The notes under the pieces: generated by a model
The model's database searches: none
Told to the model about the DNA's origin: nothing
The model's input: only the letters and a program-made list of their open reading frames with translations
DNA from: QHBQ01 sp038230695
GTDB lineage: Bacteria; Chloroflexota; Chloroflexia; QHBQ01
DNA: 18,215 nt
Assembly (NCBI GenBank): GCA_038230695.1
Contig: JBBRMT010000081.1
Location: 1 to 18,215, forward strand
Reading direction: 5' to 3'
Translations under genes and position numbers: made by a program
Shown: in pieces, positions 1 to 5,054 of the stretch
Position numbering within the stretch: the first letter of the stretch is position 1
Layout: each line of letters begins with the position of its first letter

Positions 1-69
1 GCTTGTCAGGATTCGAACCTGTACCTCCTTAATTAACAGTGCCGCGCTCTAACATTAATCTACAAGCCA
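1..69 (-). tRNA. Degenerate tRNA-Asn(GUU)-like gene, 3' end cut by window edge
   Basis: Read on the minus strand, TGGCTTG (69-63) pairs with the CAAGC at the window edge as an acceptor stem. A T-arm with loop TTCGAAT is flanked by CAGG/CCTG, and a 7-nt loop CTGTTAA carries anticodon GUU, as in tRNA-Asn. The D-stem (GATT against AGC) has a mismatch and the D-loop lacks the usual GG pair. The anticodon stem (CGGCA against TTAAG) pairs at only two of five positions. It is therefore either a decaying tRNA gene or a very divergent accessory tRNA. The last acceptor bases, discriminator and any CCA lie outside the window. I am fairly sure of the tRNA ancestry and unsure that it works. Confidence 0.55.
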
Positions 70-111
70 ATGGGGAAGGGTCACGGCGTTGTGTACCTGG
101 TAAGTTTTTGC

Positions 112-136
112 GTAGGGGCGAACCGTTGTTCGCCCT
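112..136 (+). repeat. GTAGGGGCG hairpin repeat, copy 1
   Basis: GTAGGGGCG is followed by AACCGTTGTT and CGCCCT. The arms GGGCGAAC (116-123) and GTTCGCCC (128-135) form a perfect 8-bp hairpin with a 4-nt loop. It sits immediately past the lysS stop codon, but no U-run follows it on the minus strand, so it is not an obvious intrinsic terminator. Its core is identical to copy 4 at 13551. Confidence 0.85.
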
Positions 137-141
137 AGATT

Positions 142-1689
142 TTATTTGCTACGCAGTTGAGGGAACAGTATAACATCGCGGATATTGGTTTGTCCTGTGA
201 AAATCATCGCCAGGCGGTCGAGGCCGATGCCCATCCCGCCGGTGGGGGGCATTCCGTAGGCTAGCGCGGTGAGGAAGTCCACATCCATGCGGTGGGCCTC
301 CTCGTCACCAGCGGCGGCATCGCGACCAGCAGCGACGAAGCGAACGTACTGATCGGTGGGGTCGTTCAGTTCGCTGAAGGCGTTGCACATCTCGAAGCCC
401 GCCATGTACGCCTCGAACCGCTCGGTGCGCTGCGGGTCGTCAGGGCGGCGCTTGGCAAGCGGTGATAGGGCCACCGGGTGGCCGACCAGGAAGGTGGGGT
501 TGATGAAGCCCGGTTCGACGGTTGCGCCCAGCGCCTCGTCGAGCAGCTTGGCCCAGCGCATCTCCGGTTCTACGTGGATGCCCGCCTTGCGAACGGCCTG
601 ATAAAGCCGCAGTCTACCCTCCTCAGTGTTGGGATACTCATCAAAGTCAATACCCGCGTGTTCAATCAGCGCGTCGCGCATATCCACCCGCCGCCAGGGT
701 GGGGTGAAGTCGAGCAGTTTGCCATCGTACTCGAATTGCAGACTGCCGTGTAGGGCCAAAGCCAGGCCGACGCACATCTCCTCGAACAACGCCATCATCG
801 TCTCATAGCTGGCGTATGCTTCATAGAGTTCCAGCATGGTGAACTCAGGGGAGTGGGTAGCATCGGCACCCTCGTTGCGGAAGTCGTGGGCGAACTCGTA
901 AACACGCTCGAAGCCGCCCACGATCAGGCGCTTGAGGTAGAGTTCGTCGGCGATACGGAGGAAGAAGGATTGGTCCAGCGACTGGTAGAAGGTGGTAAAT
1001 GGCTTGGCCGCGCCGCCACCGTAGATCGGCTGCAGCACTGGCGTTTCCACCTCCAGGTAGTCGCGCGCATCAAGGAAGCGGCGCATGAACGTGATCATGC
1101 GGCTACGGGTGCGGAACACGGCACGGCTCTCCTCGTTGGCGAGCAGGTCAACGTAACGCTGGCGGTAGCGCGTCTCGGTGTCGCTGAGACCGTGCCACTT
1201 GTCGGGCAGCGGGTGCAACGTCTTGCTGATGAGGGCGCACTTAGTAACGCGCAGGGTAATTTCGCCGCTGCGGGTAAGAAACAGGTCGCCGGTCACGGTC
1301 AGAAAGTCGCCAATGTCGAGGTCGCGCTTCCACTGCTCATACTGCGCCTCGCCCAGCACGTCGAGTTTGAAGTATAGCTGGATGCGCCCGCTGCCATCCT
1401 CGATGGTGGCGAACGCCGCCTTGCCCATAACCCGCCAAAGGACGACGCGGCCCGCCAGGGTAAGGCTGGGAGTATCTCCCAGCGGAGCGCCATGCTCATC
1501 CACGCCGCCTGCGCTCAAACCCGGCCAGAGCGCCAGCGCCTCAATGGTGGTGTGGGTGCGCGGCGGCACGCGGGCAGGATAGGGGTCGTTGCCCTCAGCC
1601 TGCATACGGCGCAGCTTGTCCAGCCTGACGACGGATTGCTCCTCCAGGCCCAAATCTTCGATGAAACGCTGGTCGAGGTTATCGCTCAT
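142..1689 (-). CDS. lysS: Lysyl-tRNA synthetase, class II
   Basis: Cytoplasmic enzyme that charges tRNA-Lys with lysine using ATP. The 515-residue length is usual for bacterial class II LysRS. An N-terminal OB-fold anticodon-binding domain lies at about residues 75-155. The class II core follows, with motif 1 around YLEVETPVLQ (211-220), motif 2 FRNEG (270-274) and motif 3 GGMGIGLDR (484-492). The family HNPEF element reads HSPEF (279-283), a mild substitution. The ATG at 1689 overlaps the greA stop as ATGA, so the two genes are probably translationally coupled and transcribed from the greA promoter. The first 40 or so residues are a less conserved lead-in. Identification is secure. Confidence 0.97.
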   Translation of the reverse strand: MSDNLDQRFIEDLGLEEQSVVRLDKLRRMQAEGNDPYPARVPPRTHTTIEALALWPGLSAGGVDEHGAPLGDTPSLTLAGRVVLWRVMGKAAFATIEDGSGRIQLYFKLDVLGEAQYEQWKRDLDIGDFLTVTGDLFLTRSGEITLRVTKCALISKTLHPLPDKWHGLSDTETRYRQRYVDLLANEESRAVFRTRSRMITFMRRFLDARDYLEVETPVLQPIYGGGAAKPFTTFYQSLDQSFFLRIADELYLKRLIVGGFERVYEFAHDFRNEGADATHSPEFTMLELYEAYASYETMMALFEEMCVGLALALHGSLQFEYDGKLLDFTPPWRRVDMRDALIEHAGIDFDEYPNTEEGRLRLYQAVRKAGIHVEPEMRWAKLLDEALGATVEPGFINPTFLVGHPVALSPLAKRRPDDPQRTERFEAYMAGFEMCNAFSELNDPTDQYVRFVAAGRDAAAGDEEAHRMDVDFLTALAYGMPPTGGMGIGLDRLAMIFTGQTNIRDVILFPQLRSK

Positions 1690-2156
1690 TCGATGCTTAG
1701 TATGGTAAACTCCATCTTACCCGCCGGTGAATGTACAGTCACGACCTCGCCCGGCTTGTGGCCGAGCAACGCCTTGCCCACTGGCGACTCGTTGCTGATC
1801 TTGCGCTGGCGCGAGTTGGCTTCCGCCGAGCCGACCAGAGTGTAGCGCTCTTCCGCGCCGTCGCCATCCTTGACCGTAACGACGCTGCCGATGGCGACTA
1901 CCCCGTTTGCGCCACCATTCTCCACCACCTGGGCGTGGCGCAGGGTGTGTTCGAGGGCGCGGATATCGCCCTCCAGCCAGGCTTGCTCGTTCTTGGCATC
2001 TTCATACTCGCCGCTCTCGCTGATGTCGCCATCGGCCTTGGCCTGCTGGATGCGGTCGGCCACTTCGGGGCGACGCACGGTCAGCAGGTGCTGCAACTTC
2101 TCTTCGAGCCGCGTTTTACCTTCAGCAGTTAGGTAGACTGGTTTGCTTTCAGTCAT
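1686..2156 (-). CDS. greA: Transcript cleavage factor GreA
   Basis: GreA binds the RNA polymerase secondary channel and stimulates cleavage of backtracked RNA, rescuing arrested complexes. The 156-residue product has an N-terminal coiled coil (about 10-75). Its tip holds the acidic signature GDISESGEY (43-51), with D44 and E47 in the positions that chelate the catalytic metal. An FKBP-like C-terminal domain (about 85-156) contains the family block NSRQRKISNESPVGKALLG. The gene is first of a two-gene unit with lysS, overlapping it by 4 bp. A sigma70-type promoter and a terminator-like hairpin lie in its roughly 135-nt leader, so attenuation is possible. Identification is secure. Confidence 0.97.
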   Translation of the reverse strand: MTESKPVYLTAEGKTRLEEKLQHLLTVRRPEVADRIQQAKADGDISESGEYEDAKNEQAWLEGDIRALEHTLRHAQVVENGGANGVVAIGSVVTVKDGDGAEERYTLVGSAEANSRQRKISNESPVGKALLGHKPGEVVTVHSPAGKMEFTILSIE

Positions 2157-2204
2157 ATTTCGGGTCTTCCCTTCTTCATCGTGGCACGAGGGCCACAGGG
2201 ATTG

Positions 2205-2237
2205 AAAAGACTGAGGCGCGTGTAGCTGGCCTCAGTC
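2205..2237 (-). terminator. Terminator-like hairpin in the greA leader
   Basis: GACTGAGGC (2209-2217) and GCCTCAGTC (2229-2237) are perfect 9-bp inverted arms around an 11-nt loop. On the minus strand the hairpin is followed directly by TTTTC. It lies inside the greA 5' leader, downstream of the promoter and upstream of the start codon, so it looks like an attenuator rather than an end-of-gene terminator. Greater GC content or a longer U-run would make it stronger. Termination is inferred. Confidence 0.6.
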
Positions 2238-2263
2238 ACTAGTACAGTATGTCGCTTTTGCCC

Positions 2264-2281
2264 GTTACGATCGTTACGATC
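2264..2281. repeat. Tandem 9-bp repeat GTTACGATC x2 in the early greA leader
   Basis: Two exact copies of GTTACGATC lie end to end just downstream of the predicted greA transcription start. The junction also forms a near-perfect palindrome GATCGT-T-ACGATC. It could be a regulator-binding site, but no regulator is identified here. Confidence 0.5.
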
Positions 2282-2298
2282 TAGCAGGCTTGGGGCTT

Positions 2299-2327
2299 AT
2301 TATACACTAAAGTGCGGGATTTGGCAA
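2299..2327 (-). promoter_or_regulatory. Promoter of greA-lysS
   Basis: On the minus strand the -35 TTGCCA (2327-2322) and -10 TATAAT (2304-2299) are separated by 17 bp, giving a start near 2292. The same hexamer pair and spacing recur ahead of glyA (12607-12635). Confidence 0.8.
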
Positions 2328-2343
2328 TGGCTCGCTCTTCTGA

Positions 2344-2682
2344 TTAAAGCTCAATGTTGTCGCGTTCAGCTTTGGTTAGTAGCGCCTTATGGGAACGTGG
2401 TTGCATCGGCTTTTGGCGACCGCCTCGTATCGAGTAGATAAGGACGTAGCCCTGCTCACCGTTCCGGTAATAAAACAGCGCAAGGGACTTGACGTTGACA
2501 CGATAACAGCTTGGCAATTCATCATGGAACCGATGGCCCAGCAGCGTTGTCTACAACCGCTGCAAGGTCTTGAGCAGTTGATCTTCCAGGTCATCGGCTG
2601 CTTTATTGCCATACCTGTGCTTTGAGTAATCCACCTCAGCATCCATCTTGCGGATTACACTAAGCGGGGCGCGTACACGCAT
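2344..2682 (-). pseudogene. RelE/ParE-like toxin-type gene interrupted by an in-frame TAG
   Basis: Starting at the ATG at 2682 (sharing one base with the upstream gene's TAA as TAATG), the frame runs 112 codons to TAA at 2344-2346. Its only interruption is TAG at codon 44 (2553-2551). Residues 1-43 look helical (KAADDLEDQLLKTLQRL). Residues 45-112 look like the beta-sheet half of a small RelE/ParE-fold toxin, with LALFYYRNG and YVLIYSIRGGR. No frameshift is needed, only one nonsense codon, so the lesion is recent, a sequencing error, or read through. Position after a small acidic gene fits antitoxin-toxin order. The toxin assignment rests on size, order and fold impression, not a firm family match. 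Confidence 0.5.
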
Positions 2683-2975
2683 TAAGCCACCCCAACCTTA
2701 TCCTCAGCGTGACGGGCTGTACGTCGCTGCCGGAAGTGTTCCTCGATCTCATCCAGTTCCAGGTAGTCTTCCTGCTCTGCCTGGGCAATAAGGCGGAGGT
2801 GATCATCGGCGGTAAGCAGGTCATCAAGGTCATAATCTTCATCAGTAGGGGCTTGCACCACTGCAGTCACGGTTGCTTGCACGAACTCGTCCAGCCCGCG
2901 ATTGCCGCGCAGTTGGTCTATTCGCGCCCGCTCCTCGTCGGTCAGCTTTAGGGTAACGTGGAATTCGCTGATCAT
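2682..2975 (-). CDS. Small acidic protein, putative antitoxin partner
   Basis: This is a 97-residue protein that I do not recognise as a named family. The N-terminal part (MISEFHVTLKLTDEERARI) is a short strand followed by helices. The middle is strongly acidic (TDEDYDLDDLL, about 53-63), and the C-terminal part is a charged amphipathic helix rich in E, D and R. It has no membrane segment or signal peptide. Its stop overlaps the start of the next gene as TAATG, the arrangement of an antitoxin followed by its toxin. A weak AGGA lies about 11 nt ahead of the ATG. No separate promoter is evident between it and the tRNA-Arg gene 65 bp upstream. Confidence 0.6.
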   Translation of the reverse strand: MISEFHVTLKLTDEERARIDQLRGNRGLDEFVQATVTAVVQAPTDEDYDLDDLLTADDHLRLIAQAEQEDYLELDEIEEHFRQRRTARHAEDKVGVA

Positions 2976-3001
2976 CTGATTGCATCCTGTTTAGCGAAAT
3001 G

Positions 3002-3019
3002 GGCGTGACGCATCACGCC
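3002..3019 (-). terminator. Hairpin just downstream of tRNA-Arg
   Basis: GGCGTGA (3002-3008) and TCACGCC (3013-3019) form a 7-bp stem with a 4-nt loop, 21 bp past the tRNA 3' end. On the minus strand only CATTTC follows, so it may serve as a weak terminator or as a leader hairpin for the next gene. Confidence 0.4.
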
Positions 3020-3040
3020 TACAGATGATTAAATTACTAT

Positions 3041-3116
3041 TGGTGCGCCCGGAGGGACTCGAACCCCCGACCCTCTGATCCGAAGTCAGATGCTCTATCC
3101 ACTGAGCTACGGGCGC
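3041..3116 (-). tRNA. tRNA-Arg, anticodon UCG, CCA encoded
   Basis: On the minus strand the acceptor GCGCCCG (3116-3110) pairs with CGGGCGC (3051-3045), followed by discriminator A and an encoded CCA (3043-3041). The D-arm GCTC...GAGC is intact. The anticodon stem TCTGA/TCAGA encloses loop CTTCGGA, giving anticodon UCG, which reads CGA and related CGN arginine codons. The T-loop is TTCGAGT. All stems pair well, so this is a functional gene, in contrast to the element at 1-69. It has its own consensus promoter. Confidence 0.97.
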
Positions 3117-3139
3117 GTGTGGTTGCAATTGCTACCAGG

Positions 3140-3168
3140 ATTATACGCAATTTGGCGGAGGCTGTCAA
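3140..3168 (-). promoter_or_regulatory. Promoter of tRNA-Arg
   Basis: The -35 TTGACA (3168-3163) and -10 TATAAT (3145-3140) are both perfect consensus with a 17-bp spacer. Transcription should start near 3133, about 17 nt before the mature tRNA. The -35 lies only 2 bp from the -35 of the divergent glyS promoter. Confidence 0.88.
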
Positions 3169-3170
3169 TC

Positions 3171-3200
3171 TTGACAGGTCGGGCGGAAGGCGTATATAAT
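3171..3200 (+). promoter_or_regulatory. Promoter of the T-box leader and glyS
   Basis: TTGACA (3171-3176) and TATAAT (3195-3200) are perfect hexamers with an 18-bp spacer, giving a start near 3207. The resulting leader of about 315 nt contains the T-box. Confidence 0.88.
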
Positions 3201-3206
3201 AGGAGT

Positions 3207-3455
3207 ACATATAAATATGGTTGGCCAAGGCGATGAGGGAGAAGAGTAGGCGGCGCTGGTTCGCAGCGAGATGGGCGCATTGGTGTGAGGCCCGTTGGAT
3301 ACAGCCGCCGAAGGGCGCTTCGGAGCAAGAGGTCAACCGCATGAAAGAGGGGGCGCATCGTTATTGCGACGGTGCGTCAACCAGGGTGGAACCGCGAGCG
3401 CTGGCCGCTCGTCCCTGGGATTTGTAACAGAATCCTGGGGACGGCGGTTTTTGTT
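3207..3455 (+). promoter_or_regulatory. T-box riboswitch, glycine-specific
   Basis: A T-box leader senses the aminoacylation state of a tRNA. Uncharged tRNA stabilises an antiterminator and lets transcription proceed. The hallmark AGGGTGGAACCGCG is at 3383-3396. In Stem I, AGTA (3245-3248) faces the specifier loop. GGCGGC (3249-3254) pairs with GCCGCC (3304-3309), GAAG (3241-3244) pairs with CTTC (3318-3321), and between them lies the specifier GGC (3314-3316), a glycine codon that matches the downstream glyS. A distal GGTG (3282-3285) fits the GNUG element. Stem III is CGCATCG/CGGTGCG at about 3354-3376. The antiterminator forms by pairing GCGAGCG and AGGG with CGCTCGTCCCT. Specifier, T-box sequence and downstream gene all agree. 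Confidence 0.94.
3411..3453 (+). terminator. T-box intrinsic terminator
   Basis: GTCCCTGGGATT (3411-3422) pairs over 12 bp, with two G-U wobbles, to AATCCTGGGGAC (3431-3442) around an 8-nt loop. TTTTT follows at 3448-3452. Its 5' arm overlaps the CCCT needed by the antiterminator, so the two folds exclude each other. Confidence 0.9.
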
Positions 3456-3478
3456 GTCCCCGCAAGTTTACCTTTGCT

Positions 3479-3509
3479 CCTCTCCCTCTGGGAGAGGTTG
3501 GGTGAGGGA
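3479..3509 (+). repeat. CCTCTCCC/GGGAGAGG hairpin repeat, copy A
   Basis: CCTCTCCC (3479-3486), loop TCT, GGGAGAGG (3490-3497), then TTGGGTGAGGG. The same element, with loop AGC and TTTGGTGAGGG, is on the minus strand at 9854-9824. Here it lies between the T-box terminator and the glyS Shine-Dalgarno site. Such elements are dispersed in many genomes, and whether it affects glyS translation is unknown. Confidence 0.8.
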
Positions 3510-3523
3510 AAAGGAGAACCACA

Positions 3524-4930
3524 ATGGACGAACGGGAAAACATCGCGCAGATGCAGCAACGCATCGCGCAGCTTACTGTAACTAACACAGAAGCACAACC
3601 CACTACCACGATGGACACCATCATCTCGCTGGCGAAGCGGCGCGGGTTCGTGTTCCAGACGGGTGAGATATACGGCGGCTTCGCCAGCACCTGGGACTAC
3701 GGGCCGCTGGGCGCGGAGATGAAGCGCAACATCAAGAACGCCTGGTGGCGCTGGATGGTGCAGGAGCGCGACGACGTAGTGGGCATAGACTCGGCCATCC
3801 TGCAACACCCGCGCACCTGGGAGGCGAGCGGCCACCTCAGCGCGGGCTTCAGCGACCTGCTGGTGGACTGTCGCACCTGCAAACTGCGCTTCCGCGCCGA
3901 CCACATCCCCGACAGCGAGTGTGGGCTGAACCCAAAGGCGCATCCCGGCGGCGACCCGCGCTGTTCGCTGACCGAGCCGCGCCAGTTCAACCTGATGTTC
4001 AAGACCCATGTGGGGCCGGTGGAGGAGGATGCGTCAATTGCCTATCTCCGACCTGAGACCGCCAAGGGTATCTTCACCAACTTCGCCAATGTGCAGCAAA
4101 CCTCGCGGCGCAAACTGCCGTTCGGCATCGCGCAGCAAGGCACCAGCTTCCGCAACGAGATTACCCCTGGCAACTTCATCTTCCGCACCCGCGAGTTCGA
4201 GCAGATGGAGATGGAATACTTCTGCAAGCCGGGTGACGACGACTACTGGCATCCCCACTGGACGCTGGCGAGCTTCGACTGGTACGTGGGCCTCGGCCTC
4301 AATCCTGAGCGGATGCGGCTGCGCGAACACGAGAAAGGGGAGCTGGCCCACTACGCCAAAGGCACCTACGATGTGGAGTATATGTTCCCCATCGGCTGGA
4401 GCGAACTGATGGGCATCGCCAACCGCACCGACTTCGACCTGCGTAGCCACCAGCAGGTTAGTGGCCGCGACCTCAGTTACTTCGATGAGGAGACGAAGGA
4501 GCATATCCTGCCCTACGTGATCGAACCGGCCTCCGGCGTGAACCGCGCCCTGCTCGCCTTTCTGATTGACGCTTACCACGAGGAGCCGGACAAGGATGAG
4601 ACCCGCGTGGTGCTGCGCCTGCACCCCCGCATCGCGCCGATTAAGGTGGCAGTGCTGCCGCTCTCGAAGAAGGACACGCTGGCTCCGCTGGCACGGCAGG
4701 TGTTTGCTGAGGTACGCAAGAAGTATATGGCGATGTACGACGACACCCAGAGCATCGGCAAGCGTTATCGCCGCCAGGACGAAATCGGCACGCCCCTTTG
4801 CGTGACGGTAGACTTCGACAGCCTCAACGATAACGCCGTAACTATCCGCGAACGCGACAGCATGGCCCAGATCCGCGTCGCCATACCCGACCTGCTGCCC
4901 GCGCTGACGGAAAAGCTGCAACTGGAATGA
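3524..4930 (+). CDS. glyS: Glycyl-tRNA synthetase, alpha2 dimeric type
   Basis: Charges tRNA-Gly with glycine in the cytoplasm. This is the single-chain (eukaryote/archaea/Gram-positive-like) class II enzyme, not the alpha/beta tetramer. The core begins at MDTIISLAKRRGFVF (30-44). Motif 2 is FRNE (209-212) and motif 3 is EPASGVNR (334-341). A glycine-enzyme block RPETAKGIF lies at 176-184. C116, C119, C133 and C147 in the inserted domain could bind zinc. The anticodon-binding domain is about 367-468. The ATG at 3524 is chosen because AAGGAG lies 8-9 nt upstream. This gives a 29-residue N-terminal extension, and the internal ATG at 3611 has no Shine-Dalgarno. Expression is controlled by the glycine T-box just upstream. 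Confidence 0.97.
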   Translation: MDERENIAQMQQRIAQLTVTNTEAQPTTTMDTIISLAKRRGFVFQTGEIYGGFASTWDYGPLGAEMKRNIKNAWWRWMVQERDDVVGIDSAILQHPRTWEASGHLSAGFSDLLVDCRTCKLRFRADHIPDSECGLNPKAHPGGDPRCSLTEPRQFNLMFKTHVGPVEEDASIAYLRPETAKGIFTNFANVQQTSRRKLPFGIAQQGTSFRNEITPGNFIFRTREFEQMEMEYFCKPGDDDYWHPHWTLASFDWYVGLGLNPERMRLREHEKGELAHYAKGTYDVEYMFPIGWSELMGIANRTDFDLRSHQQVSGRDLSYFDEETKEHILPYVIEPASGVNRALLAFLIDAYHEEPDKDETRVVLRLHPRIAPIKVAVLPLSKKDTLAPLARQVFAEVRKKYMAMYDDTQSIGKRYRRQDEIGTPLCVTVDFDSLNDNAVTIRERDSMAQIRVAIPDLLPALTEKLQLE

Positions 4931-4950
4931 TTGGTGATTAGTGATAAATG

Positions 4951-4980
4951 GGGCGCACCTTGTCGGTGCGCCTCTTTGTT
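4951..4980 (+). terminator. Intrinsic terminator after glyS
   Basis: GGCGCACC (4952-4959) and GGTGCGCC (4965-4972) form a perfect 8-bp stem with a 5-nt loop, followed by TCTTTGTTG, 20 bp past the glyS stop codon. Confidence 0.88.
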
Positions 4981-4985
4981 GTGGC

Positions 4986-5014
4986 TTGACAAACTACCCT
5001 GTATGCCTTACAAC
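4986..5014 (+). promoter_or_regulatory. Promoter of the lipoprotein-hydrolase gene
   Basis: TTGACA (4986-4991), a 17-bp spacer and TACAAC (5009-5014) give a start near 5021. This lies inside the longest open frame, which begins at 4941, and so supports the ATG at 5055 as the true start. Confidence 0.7.
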
Positions 5015-5054
5015 TAGCACATCAATCTGCCTTCACGTAGTGAAAGGAAGTGGC

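Noticed and set aside
853..1377. 174-residue plus-strand open frame antisense to lysS
   Set aside because: It lies wholly inside a certain gene, has no ribosome site or promoter, and its composition mirrors codon bias on the opposite strand.
4034..4921. 295-residue minus-strand open frame antisense to glyS
   Set aside because: Shadow of the GC-rich glyS reading frame; no start signals and no recognisable domain.
4941..5054. Upstream start for the lipoprotein-hydrolase gene
   Set aside because: The promoter at 4986-5014 lies inside this stretch and the N-terminal lipoprotein signal begins properly at ATG 5055 with a Shine-Dalgarno site.
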